Positions 1 through 7,785 of a stretch of DNA of 46,179 bases are shown piece by piece (the stretch's first letter is position 1; every line of letters starts with the position of its first letter). The stretch comes from JBCBAP01 sp038532435 (GTDB taxonomy: Bacteria > Pseudomonadota > Alphaproteobacteria > Rhodobacterales > Rhodobacteraceae), in the NCBI GenBank assembly GCA_038532435.1, contig JBCBAP010000027.1, forward strand, positions 1 to 46,179, given 5' to 3'. The translations under genes were made by a program, and so were the position numbers. The notes under the pieces are model-generated. The model saw only the letters and a list, made by a program, of their open reading frames with translations. It was not told the origin of the DNA and ran no database searches.

Positions 1-764
1 TCGAAGATCAGCAGGATCCCGTGCCGCGTGCAGATCTCCCGCAGCTTCTGCAGGTATCCCCTCGGCGGGATCAGCACGCCGGTGGACCCGGCCATGGGTT
101 CAACGATGACCGCAGCGATCGTGGAAGGGTCGTGGAGCGTCACGATCCGTTCCAGATCCTCCGCCAGATGCGCGCCCCATTCGGGCTGGCCCTTCGAGAA
201 CGCGTTGTGGGCCAGGTCGTGGGTGTGCGGAAGATGGTCCACGCCAGTGAGCAGGCTACCAAAGAACTTGCGGTTGTTGACGATGCCGCCCACGGAAATG
301 CCGCCAAAATTGGTGCCGTGATAGCCTCGTTCGCGGCCGATCAGGCGTGTGCGGCTGCCCTGCCCCTTCGCGCGCTGGTAGGCTATGGCGATCTTGAGCG
401 CGCTTTCGACCGCCTCCGACCCGGAATTGACAAAGAAGGCATGGGCCATGCCCTCGGGCGCGATGTCCACGAGGCGGTTGGCAAGCTCGAAGGCCTTGGG
501 ATGGCCCATCTGGAAGGCGGGGGCGTAGTCGAGCTCCTCCGCCTGGCGCTGGATCGCCTCGACGATGCGGGGGCGCTTGTGCCCCGCGTTGCAGCACCAG
601 AGCCCGGCGGTACCGTCCAGGACCTGCCTTCCGTCGGACGTGGTGTAGTGCATGCCCTGCGCCGCGACGAACATGCGGGGCGCGGATTTGAACTGCCGGT
701 TCGCGGTGAACGGCATCCAGAACGCGCTCAGATCATTCGGGGCTGTGACGGTGCGGTGGGACAT
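1..764 (-). CDS. beta-alanine/omega-amino acid--pyruvate aminotransferase, N-terminal part (runs off the left edge)
   Basis: This is a class III PLP-dependent aminotransferase. About 254 N-terminal codons are present and the frame is still open at base 1. The translation starts MSHRTVTAPNDLSAFWMPFT and contains GTAGLWCCNAGHKRPRIVEA, FVNSGSEAVESALKIA, RERGYHGTNFGGISVGG and VDHLPHTHD. These match the family of Pseudomonas omega-amino acid:pyruvate transaminase, which moves the amino group of beta-alanine or similar omega-amines to pyruvate. The PLP lysine lies outside the window. The ATG has AGGAGG 9 nt upstream. The gene is divergent from a RutR-like regulator. Beta-alanine is the end product of reductive pyrimidine breakdown, so pyrimidine or beta-alanine catabolism is the likely context (inference). 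The exact substrate cannot be fixed from sequence. Confidence 0.88.
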   Translation of the reverse strand, partial: MSHRTVTAPNDLSAFWMPFTANRQFKSAPRMFVAAQGMHYTTSDGRQVLDGTAGLWCCNAGHKRPRIVEAIQRQAEELDYAPAFQMGHPKAFELANRLVDIAPEGMAHAFFVNSGSEAVESALKIAIAYQRAKGQGSRTRLIGRERGYHGTNFGGISVGGIVNNRKFFGSLLTGVDHLPHTHDLAHNAFSKGQPEWGAHLAEDLERIVTLHDPSTIAAVIVEPMAGSTGVLIPPRGYLQKLREICTRHGILLIF

Positions 765-802
765 GCCGCGAAACCTCCTGCCTGGCGCGCTCAACAGCAC
801 TT

Positions 803-850
803 TTTACCGGTTGGTCCAATTCACGCTAGCAGACGGCATTGACCAGTCAA
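803..850. promoter_or_regulatory. candidate RutR-type operator(s) between the aminotransferase and the TetR gene
   Basis: The 142-nt divergent intergenic region holds TTTACCGGTTGGTCCA at 803-818. It matches 11 of the 14 fixed positions of the E. coli RutR palindrome TTGACCAnnTGGTCAA. A second element, TTGACCAGTCAA, lies at 839-850 and carries one exact half-site. The first site is about 40-55 bp upstream of the aminotransferase ATG, a normal place for a repressor. Binding is inferred from the consensus and from the adjacent RutR-like gene. Confidence 0.45.
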
Positions 851-906
851 GCCGAATGTCCGAACGTGGGTCCCCCACCCGATCCGTGAGGACCCAAGAG
901 GCCGCG

Positions 907-1524
907 ATGCAGCAAACCGTCCGCCCCACCCGCATCCAGCGCGAGAAGCGCGACCTGATCCTCGAGGCGGCGCTGGACGTGTTTTCGAACAACGGGTTCC
1001 GGGGCTCGACCCTGGATCAGATCGCGGCGGCGGCGGGGATCTCGAAGCCCAACCTGCTCTACTATTTCGACGGCAAGGAGGCGATCCACCAGGCGCTGCT
1101 GACCCGGCTGCTCGACACCTGGCTCGACCCGTTGCGGGAGCTCAACCCGGAGGGAGAGCCACTAAGGGAGCTGCGCGCCTATGTGCAGCGGAAGCTGGAG
1201 ATGGCGCGGGACTACCCGCGGGAGAGCAGGATCTTTGCTAACGAGGTCCTGCGCGGCGCGCCGCACCTGTTGCCGGAGCTAGAGGGGCCGCTCAGGGCGC
1301 TGGTGGAGGAGAAGGCCGCCGTGCTCAAGCGCTGGATGGAGGCGGGGAAGCTTGCGCGCACGGATCCCAAGCACCTGATCTTCGCGATCTGGGCGACGAC
1401 CCAGCACTACGCGGATTTCGACGTGCAGGTGCGCGCGGTTCTGGGCGATGACGGCGAGGGCCGGTTCCACGACGCGAGCGCGTTCCTCGAACAGCTTTTC
1501 ATGGGCGGGCTGCGGCCCCGGTGA
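907..1524 (+). CDS. TetR-family regulator, RutR-like
   Basis: A 205-aa TetR/AcrR repressor. The DNA-binding helix-turn-helix is at about residues 10-65 (LILEAALDVFSNNGFRGSTL ... ISKPNLLYYFDGKEAI). The C-terminal ligand domain resembles that of RutR (YcdC), including YPRESRIFANEVLRGAP and the FAIWATTQHYADFDVQV region. In E. coli RutR senses uracil/thymine and controls pyrimidine use; here the ligand is inferred only. The open frame extends upstream, but ATG 907 begins the recognisable TetR sequence and gives the usual family length of about 210 aa. It is divergent from a beta-alanine-type aminotransferase, which supports a role in nitrogen recovery from pyrimidines. Repression of itself and of the aminotransferase is likely, given the candidate operators between them. 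Confidence 0.85.
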   Translation: MQQTVRPTRIQREKRDLILEAALDVFSNNGFRGSTLDQIAAAAGISKPNLLYYFDGKEAIHQALLTRLLDTWLDPLRELNPEGEPLRELRAYVQRKLEMARDYPRESRIFANEVLRGAPHLLPELEGPLRALVEEKAAVLKRWMEAGKLARTDPKHLIFAIWATTQHYADFDVQVRAVLGDDGEGRFHDASAFLEQLFMGGLRPR

Positions 1525-1560
1525 CCGCTGTCGCGCTGAGCGCCTGCGGCGCACGCCCTT

Positions 1561-1587
1561 GAGCCCTGCGGGCGGTTGGCGCTTCTG
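1561..1587 (+). repeat. dispersed intergenic repeat, copy 1
   Basis: A 27-nt element lying 36 nt after the stop of the TetR gene. It begins GAGCCCTGCGGGCG, whose GCCC/GGGC arms can pair over a TGC loop, and ends TTGGCGCTTCTG. It matches the copy at 22097-22123 at 25 of 27 positions. Both copies sit just after the stop codon of a plus-strand gene. Its function is unknown; a mobile palindromic unit or an mRNA 3'-end element are possibilities. Confidence 0.5.
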
Positions 1588-1668
1588 ACCGCCGAGGTGC
1601 GTCGAAACGGGAGTATCCGGTTTTGCGGGTGGAGCCTCCGGCGGGGATATTTTGAGCCAGAAGGAGGG

Positions 1669-4600
1669 TCAGGAACGGGGCGCCGTGCGGGCCGCCGCAG
1701 AGGCCGCGGCACCGGCGACGATGACAATGGCGATCAGGCCGAGGATGAGCGTCAGGACCGGCATCGCCGCACTTTCCGTCGACACGCCCAAGGCGCCGCC
1801 CAGAGCCGCGAGCGGTGCCCAGGGAGCGCCGGTGATCGCGAAGACACCGACCGTCGCCCCAAGCAGGAGCACGGTGGCGAAGCTGGCGCCCGCAAGCGCC
1901 ACCCGGGGACCGGTCGCGGCGCGGGGTGCGCGGAGCATGCGGCGCCAGGACCGGGTCGTCCGGCCCAGATCCGCCTGGATCGCCACGATGGCCGGCACGA
2001 TCAGGAGGACCAGGAACATGCCGAAGCCGAGACCGTAGACAAGCGTGATCACCGTAGGTTTCAGGAACTGCGCCTGCTGCGAGCCCTCATAGAGCAGCGG
2101 GGCCAGGCCGAGCACCGTGGTGAGCGTGGTCAGGAGCACCGGGCGCAGGCGGTCCGCGACCGCGTCGATGACGGCCGGGATGATCCCCCGATCCTCCGCA
2201 TATTCATCGATCGTGGTGATCAGGACAATCGAGTCGTTGATGATGATGCCGGTCATGCCGATCATGCCGACCACAGAGAACATCGAGAGCGGCACCTCCC
2301 AGATGTAGTGCCCCCAGATCGTACCCACGAGGCCGAACGGGATGATCGCCATGACCACCACGGGCCGGGTCCAGCTGCCGAAGATCCAGGTCAGAGTAAG
2401 GTAGATCCCGAGCAGGCAGAGCATGAAGCCCAGCAGCGCCTCGGTCAGGAAATCACGCTCCTGCTCCGCGAGCCCACCGAGCACGGAGTTCACGCCAAAG
2501 CGGCCTTCGATCTCCGGCAGGATGGTCTCACGCAGGGCGGTCGTCACAGCCTCTGCCCGCACCGGATCATCCTCCGAGATATCGCCGGTGACGGTGACGA
2601 CGCGCAGGCTGTTCTCCCGCCGGACCGTGGAGAACCCCTCCCGATTGGCGACGGTGACGATCTCCGACAGCGGGACATAGGCGCCGGTGTCCGTGCGCAG
2701 CCGTGTGCGGTCGAGGAAATCGGCGGTCAGCTCCGCCTCCGGCAGGGCGACGGTGACGGTGGCGGAGCGCAGGCCGTCCGGGAAGCTCGCCGCCTCGATC
2801 CCGTTGAGGCGCTGGCGCAGCTCCGTCCCGATCTCGTCGATGGAGAAGCCGAGTGCGGAGCCCTGCGGGGTGAGATCGAGCACGAGTTCGGTCTTGTCGT
2901 AGGCGAGATTGTCCTCGACGGCGGAGACCTCCGGGAATTCCGCGACCGCGGTCTTGAGCGCCTCGGCGGCACCCTTCAGGGTCGCCGCATCCGCGCCGAA
3001 GAACTTCACATCGAGGGAGTCGCCGCCCGGGCCTGCCCGCCAACCGCGGAAGGAGAAGGTTTCAAGAAGCGGATGGCTGCGCACCTCGTCCTGCAGGGCC
3101 CCAACGAAGGTGAAGGAGGAGTAGGGCCGGCTGTCCGCATCAATAAGCTCGATGGCGATGGAGCCGAGCTGGTCCGGATCCTTGGTATCCTGACCGGCGA
3201 GGCCGCGGCCCGTGGTGCCGCCCACCTCCGCCATGGCGAAGGTGACCGGGTTGAGCCCGTGCTCTTCCTCGAACCGGGCCGCGACAGCCTCCGTCGCGCG
3301 CTGAAGCTCGCGCACCATGTCCATCGTGTCCTCACGGGTCGCCCCCGGAAGCATGGCGATGTTGCCGGAGACCGACCCCCGCTCCGGCGCGTTGAAGAAG
3401 CGCCAGGTAACCGCACCGGTCTGAAACAGGCCCACGGACTGGACCAGCACCAGGACGGTGAGCGCGAGGACCGGATAGCGGAACTGGATGACCCAGCCGA
3501 TGAACGGGCGGAAGAGTGTCGACCGCACCCAGCGGAACCCGCGATTGACCACACGGCTCGGCGCGTCATACCAAGGCGCGCCCCTGTCCTGTGCGGCAAG
3601 CGCGTGCTTCATGTGGTTAGGCAGGATCAGGAAGCATTCGACCAGCGAGGCCAGCAGCACCACGGACACCGTGAACGGGATGTCGGCGATCAGATCGCCG
3701 AACCGGCCCTCGATCACCGTGAGCGCGGAGAAGGCGATCACGGTGGTGATCGTGGCCGAGAGCACCGGCAGGCTCATGCGCCGGGCGGCGTTGGTCGCTG
3801 CCATCTCCGGGCTTTCCCCGAGCATCCTGTGCCGGAAATCCGCATGCTCCCCCACGACGATCGCGTCATCCACCACGATACCGAGACAGATGATGAGCGC
3901 GAAAAGCGAGACCATGTTGAGGGTCAGCCCGAAACTGTACATCAAGGCCAGCGTCGCGAGCATGGCAACGGGGATGCCCGCGGCGACCCAGAACGCCGTG
4001 CGCGCGCTCAAAAACAGGAAGAGCAGGGCAACGACGAGCGCGAGCCCCATCAGGCCGTTGTCGAGCAGGATGTTGAGCCGGTCGTTGATGAGCTCCGCCC
4101 GGGTGCGGATCAGCTCGAGCGTCACGCCGGGGGGCAGGCTTTCCTGCATCTCCGCCGCGACCTCCTCAACCTTGCGCTGGATGGAGATGGCATCGCCCTG
4201 ATCGGAGCGGTCGACCCGGATCGAGATGGCGGGATCCTCGCCCTTGAAGTAAGCCCTGCCCCTGTCGACGGTTTCCTCCTCGACGAAGGCGACGTCGGAG
4301 ACCCGAAGGGCGGAGCCGTCGGGATTGGCGCGGATGACGACCTCGCCGATTGCCTCTGCCGAGCGCTTTTCCACGCCGGAGCGGACGCGGGCGTTGCCGC
4401 CGCCCACGTCGCCTGCCGGATCCGCCTCCGCCTCCTCGCTGATGGCCTGGGAGATCTGGGCCAAGGTCACATCGTGGCGGATCAACTGCGCCTCGGGTGC
4501 CGAGACGCGGATCGAAGGTGCCTCGATCCCGCGGATCGTTGTCCGGGTGATCCCTTCGCGGAACAGGCGGGCGACAAACTCGTCGGCATAACGGCTGAGC

Positions 4601-5070
4601 TGCTCGACCCCGATGGGGCCGGTCACGACCACGTCGGTCACCCGGTCCCGCCAGGCGCCGCGCCGGATCACCGGGTCCTCGGCGCTTTCGGGCAGCCCTG
4701 TCACGCCGTCGACGGCGGTCTCGACATCGTCCGCGGCCCGGGCCATGTCCCAGCCGGGCTCGAACTCCATGGTGATGGTCGCACTTCCCTCCTGGGTGCG
4801 GGATTCCGTGGATGCAACACCCTCGACCAGCAGGAGCGCGGGTTCGAGCGCTCCGACGATGGCGCTGTCCACATCCTCGGGCCCCGCCCCCTCCCACGTG
4901 ACGGAGACGGCGACGGTCTCGATCACCGTGTCGGGAAAGAACTGTGCGCGGATCTGAGATGCCGCGGCAAACCCGAGTGCAACCATGAGCACCAGCATGA
5001 GGTTGGCGATGGTCCGATGGCGCACGAAGTAGCCGAGCCAACCGTCTGTCTTGCTGGGGTCGAACGCCAT
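1669..5070 (-). CDS. RND-family efflux permease (AcrB/HAE-type)
   Basis: A 1133-aa inner-membrane proton-driven pump subunit. It has an N-terminal helix (TIANLMLVLMVALGFAA), a large periplasmic loop, a block of membrane helices with the TM4 proton-relay pair in CLGIVVDDAIVVGEH (two adjacent Asp), a second periplasmic loop, and a second helix block ending near GLGFGMFLVLLIVPAIVAI. This is the duplicated RND layout. It is co-directional with and 34 nt downstream of the adaptor gene, so the two form an operon; no outer-membrane channel gene is in the window. Oddity: after the expected last helix there are about 87 more residues (1047-1133) with two further hydrophobic stretches. The substrate cannot be inferred. 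Confidence 0.93.
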   Translation of the reverse strand: MAFDPSKTDGWLGYFVRHRTIANLMLVLMVALGFAAASQIRAQFFPDTVIETVAVSVTWEGAGPEDVDSAIVGALEPALLLVEGVASTESRTQEGSATITMEFEPGWDMARAADDVETAVDGVTGLPESAEDPVIRRGAWRDRVTDVVVTGPIGVEQLSRYADEFVARLFREGITRTTIRGIEAPSIRVSAPEAQLIRHDVTLAQISQAISEEAEADPAGDVGGGNARVRSGVEKRSAEAIGEVVIRANPDGSALRVSDVAFVEEETVDRGRAYFKGEDPAISIRVDRSDQGDAISIQRKVEEVAAEMQESLPPGVTLELIRTRAELINDRLNILLDNGLMGLALVVALLFLFLSARTAFWVAAGIPVAMLATLALMYSFGLTLNMVSLFALIICLGIVVDDAIVVGEHADFRHRMLGESPEMAATNAARRMSLPVLSATITTVIAFSALTVIEGRFGDLIADIPFTVSVVLLASLVECFLILPNHMKHALAAQDRGAPWYDAPSRVVNRGFRWVRSTLFRPFIGWVIQFRYPVLALTVLVLVQSVGLFQTGAVTWRFFNAPERGSVSGNIAMLPGATREDTMDMVRELQRATEAVAARFEEEHGLNPVTFAMAEVGGTTGRGLAGQDTKDPDQLGSIAIELIDADSRPYSSFTFVGALQDEVRSHPLLETFSFRGWRAGPGGDSLDVKFFGADAATLKGAAEALKTAVAEFPEVSAVEDNLAYDKTELVLDLTPQGSALGFSIDEIGTELRQRLNGIEAASFPDGLRSATVTVALPEAELTADFLDRTRLRTDTGAYVPLSEIVTVANREGFSTVRRENSLRVVTVTGDISEDDPVRAEAVTTALRETILPEIEGRFGVNSVLGGLAEQERDFLTEALLGFMLCLLGIYLTLTWIFGSWTRPVVVMAIIPFGLVGTIWGHYIWEVPLSMFSVVGMIGMTGIIINDSIVLITTIDEYAEDRGIIPAVIDAVADRLRPVLLTTLTTVLGLAPLLYEGSQQAQFLKPTVITLVYGLGFGMFLVLLIVPAIVAIQADLGRTTRSWRRMLRAPRAATGPRVALAGASFATVLLLGATVGVFAITGAPWAPLAALGGALGVSTESAAMPVLTLILGLIAIVIVAGAAASAAARTAPRS

Positions 5071-5104
5071 GTCGCGCCTTTCTTTTTCTGCGCCGGAGTA
5101 CGGC

Positions 5105-6769
5105 TCAGCTTCCCATTCGGGCCTCGATCCGCTCGATCATCGCGCGGGGCACCTCGGGGTTTTCGAGGGCGGTGAGGACGCGGTCCTTCGCCTCCTCCCC
5201 CATGCGCGCGCTGCCCTCGACGAAGGCGCGGATGCGGTCACGCCGTTCGGGTGTGAGGGAGATCGTCTCCACACCCTGCGCTGCGGCGGCGAGGGTGGGC
5301 GTGGTGGTCTGGGGGGCGGTGTTCATGCGGGCCTCGAGCCGGGCGACCATGCCCTCGGGCGCCTGACCGGATCGGAAATGCCTGAGCATGCGTTCCTTCG
5401 CCTCCGCGGGCATCCGGGTGTTCGCCTCCACTGCCGCGATCAGCCGCTCCGCCCGGGCGGGATCGAGGGTCACCATGGCAATCTCCTGCAGGCCCGCATC
5501 GCCCCGCACGGCAGTAACCGCGAGGCCCGCGCCGAGCTGTGGTTGGCGCTGGGTGACATAGGTGACACCCGCCTCCAGTCCGCTCACGATGATGTCGTCA
5601 CCCTGGCGGCGCAGGATGGTCGTCTGCTGTTCGGCGAGCCGGTTTCCCTCGACAAGCACCAGCACCTTGCCGTCGGCGCTCGCCGCGGTTGCCGGAATCA
5701 GCGCCACGTTGGCAAGGGCAGGCTCGGTGATCTCGACGGTCACGAAATCGCCGGAGCGCATGACCCCCGCGGCCCCGGGTTCGAGCTGGGCATAGAGCTG
5801 TCGCCCCGTCTGCCCCTCGCCCACTTGCGCGCCTGCGCGGACCAGCGTGGCAGGGGCTGTGAAGGGAATATCGCCGAGGTCGAGCGTCACCGCGACAGGC
5901 AGCGGGCGCAGGTTCTGCCGGTCATCGAGCAGCCGGGCGAACTGGGCGTTCGTGACCTGGAATGCGACTTCGAGCGAGGCAGGATCGATGAGCACCCCGA
6001 GCCGTTCATTGTTCGACACGCGCCGGCCAAGCACCGCGTCAACTTCTGAGAGAAGCCCGTCGAACGGGGCGCGTGCGGTGGTGTTCGCAAGCGTCCGCTC
6101 CGCCTCCTCCAGCGCGATGCGGGCGCGGTCCACGGCGGTGTCCCGGCGGGCGAGCGTGCCCTCGGCCTGAAGGAGCGCCTGACGACGGCCGACGACGGTC
6201 TGATCCGCGGCGGCGAGCGACAGGGCCGCGTTCTCCACCGCCGCGTCCGTACCGACGCCACGGGTGCGCAGATCCTCCTGCCGGGTGAGCGCCTGCGCCC
6301 AGAGATCGCGCTGCGCCACCGCCACGCGGGCATCCTCCTGCGCCAGATCGAGGGCTGTCACGGCTTCGGACAGGTCCGCCTCAGCTTCCGTCAGCTGGGT
6401 GCGCGACCGGTCCCGGGCAAGGCGGGCATCCACCGGGTCGATCTGAAACAGAAGGCTGCCGGAGGAAACCGCACCGCCATCCCGGAAATCGGGGGCCAGC
6501 TCGATCAGCTCTCCCGCAGCACCGGTCCGCAGTTCCAGAAGGCGTGCGGAGGCGATGTTGCCGTACCCTGTGATCACCGGGGTCGCGTCCTGCAGGACGA
6601 TGTCCGCCACATTCACGGAATAGGTCCGCTCCGCCGGAGCGCGCCGGTTTCCCTGACTTTCGGCGGCCTGTTGGGAAAACCTGTAGGCCTGCCCCGCCGC
6701 AAGGATCAGAACGCCCAGTGTCAGGCCGGTCAAAAACAGCCCGATGAGACTGCGAGAAAGAAAGCGCAT
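5105..6769 (-). CDS. RND efflux periplasmic adaptor (HlyD/MFP family) with duplicated C-terminal unit
   Basis: A 554-aa membrane-fusion protein. An N-terminal signal-anchor (SLIGLFLTGLTLGVLILAAG, about residues 7-26) is followed by a lipoyl-like half-motif (GAAGELIELAPDFRDGGAVS), a long alpha-helical hairpin (about 115-220), the second half-motif (ARAPFDGLLSEVDAVLGRRV) and beta-barrel/membrane-proximal domains to about residue 425. It would couple the downstream RND permease to an outer-membrane channel. After the barrel are two about 50-residue charged helical units (435-484 and 505-554) that align with each other at 21 of 50 positions, joined by a Thr/Ala-rich linker. These are not part of the usual adaptor fold. 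ATG 6769 is followed at once by the membrane anchor and has AGGA about 9 nt upstream. Confidence 0.92.
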   Translation of the reverse strand: MRFLSRSLIGLFLTGLTLGVLILAAGQAYRFSQQAAESQGNRRAPAERTYSVNVADIVLQDATPVITGYGNIASARLLELRTGAAGELIELAPDFRDGGAVSSGSLLFQIDPVDARLARDRSRTQLTEAEADLSEAVTALDLAQEDARVAVAQRDLWAQALTRQEDLRTRGVGTDAAVENAALSLAAADQTVVGRRQALLQAEGTLARRDTAVDRARIALEEAERTLANTTARAPFDGLLSEVDAVLGRRVSNNERLGVLIDPASLEVAFQVTNAQFARLLDDRQNLRPLPVAVTLDLGDIPFTAPATLVRAGAQVGEGQTGRQLYAQLEPGAAGVMRSGDFVTVEITEPALANVALIPATAASADGKVLVLVEGNRLAEQQTTILRRQGDDIIVSGLEAGVTYVTQRQPQLGAGLAVTAVRGDAGLQEIAMVTLDPARAERLIAAVEANTRMPAEAKERMLRHFRSGQAPEGMVARLEARMNTAPQTTTPTLAAAAQGVETISLTPERRDRIRAFVEGSARMGEEAKDRVLTALENPEVPRAMIERIEARMGS

Positions 6770-7091
6770 CCTGGCTATTCCTGCGAATTTGCTCGTGATC
6801 CGAACATAGCGCGCCCGGCCCGTCCTGACGAATAACGAATGAGGGCGCGCTTTCCGTCGCGGGGTGGCTGATTATTTGGAGCAGCGCGCAGAATTGTTCC
6901 TCGGACTGCAGAAACGCTCGCCTTACCCGCGAGCGTGCAGGCCCCGCAAAGCTTCCCGGCGGCAACTCTAGCCCGGCGCCAACCACAAACATCTTAGGTC
7001 GGAGGACATAAGCCGGCGTAGGCTGTGCCTGCTTGAGTTCAGCCCACCTCCGTGCACTGAATTCAGTTACCGCTTTCTAGCAGCACGCCCC
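6770..7091. other. intergenic region between the efflux operon and the VPLPA gene
   Basis: These 322 nt lie between two divergent genes and should hold the promoters of both. I see no credible gene: the minus-strand frame reaching into it is an out-of-frame extension over the adaptor gene. The only distinct structure is the pair of TGA(A/G)TTCAG elements near the right end, listed separately. Confidence 0.5.
7034..7067. promoter_or_regulatory. paired TGA(A/G)TTCAG elements, candidate operator
   Basis: The second element (7056-7067) is a perfect 12-bp palindrome, ACTGAATTCAGT. A near copy of its core, TGAGTTCAG, is at 7034-7042, about 24 bp or two helical turns away. Both lie within 60 bp upstream of the GTG start at 7092. 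The regulator is unknown; the operator role is inference from symmetry and spacing. Confidence 0.3.
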
Positions 7092-7757
7092 GTGTTTACG
7101 ACCCGCTTTCTCGCCATCTTCACAACGCTCGGCGTGCTGTCGGCCGCCAGCTTGCCCGCGCAAGCCGCGGTCATGACGATCACCAGCAAAGGTGGCATCA
7201 CGTTCGATACCCACAACACCACCAGCCTGGTGGGCAAAGAATTCGTCGTGACAACTGTCTACGATACGACAAGTACCCCCAACGTAGACAACTTACCCTT
7301 CAACAGGCGCTTCGCCTCCAAGCATCGCGCCGATCTGACGACGTTCACGATCGGAGGTGTGGCGCTAACGACGGCGAACGTCGCCCCGGCGCCATACGTC
7401 AAGGGCGCCGTTATTGAATTGTTTGACGACACCTCAGAACGAGACACCGTCCGGCAGACATCGTTCGGGATTTTGGGCGCGAGCGACCAGAGCGCCGCGT
7501 TCAATCAATCGATCCTGTTCTACACTCTGCTCTTCTCGACCCTGTCGAAGACGGATTCGATCACACACTTCCCCGACCTGCTCGCAATCGCGACCCAAGC
7601 GATCATTGAAATTGCCGTGCCCAATGTGGGCAGCGGCAGTATCAGGGGCGACGTGGCCTTGTTCTCCGCCTCCGTCGCGCCGGTCCCGCTGCCCGGCGCG
7701 AGCGCGCTTGTGCTGCCGGGTCTCGCGGGGCCTGCCATCGCACGCCGCCGCGCATGA
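7092..7757 (+). CDS. exported protein with VPLPA-type C-terminal sorting signal
   Basis: A 221-aa predicted secreted protein. The N-terminus has a signal peptide (FLAIFTTLGVLSAASLPAQA, cleavage near residue 25). The C-terminus has the tripartite VPLPA-CTERM arrangement: the motif VPLPGA, a short hydrophobic helix (SALVLPGLAGPAI) and a basic tail (ARRRA). In Rhodobacterales such tails are thought to be processed by a rhomboid-type or exosortase-like sorting system; that is family knowledge, and no sortase gene is here. The body is rich in Thr, Ser and Val, consistent with a beta-sheet extracellular domain, but I do not recognise its family. The start is a GTG with no clear Shine-Dalgarno sequence. 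The gene looks less GC-rich than its neighbours. The partner is unknown. Confidence 0.7.
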   Translation: MFTTRFLAIFTTLGVLSAASLPAQAAVMTITSKGGITFDTHNTTSLVGKEFVVTTVYDTTSTPNVDNLPFNRRFASKHRADLTTFTIGGVALTTANVAPAPYVKGAVIELFDDTSERDTVRQTSFGILGASDQSAAFNQSILFYTLLFSTLSKTDSITHFPDLLAIATQAIIEIAVPNVGSGSIRGDVALFSASVAPVPLPGASALVLPGLAGPAIARRRA

Positions 7758-7760
7758 TCC

Positions 7761-7784
7761 GTGGGCCCGGGCGCGGCCCGGGGC
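7761..7784. terminator. GC-rich hairpin between convergent genes
   Basis: GGGCCCGGGC (7761-7770) pairs with GCCCGGGGCCC (7774-7784) with one bulged G. It fills the gap between the stops of the VPLPA gene (7757) and moaB (7786). There is no T-run on either side, so it is a possible attenuating or 3'-stabilising hairpin rather than a classical intrinsic terminator. Confidence 0.35.
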
Positions 7785-7785
7785 C

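Noticed and set aside
1576..5175. 1199-codon open frame on the plus strand
   Set aside because: It is the antisense of the RND permease. Its translation is an Arg/Asp/His/Gly-rich low-quality sequence typical of GC-rich mirror frames, with no domain and no Shine-Dalgarno sequence.
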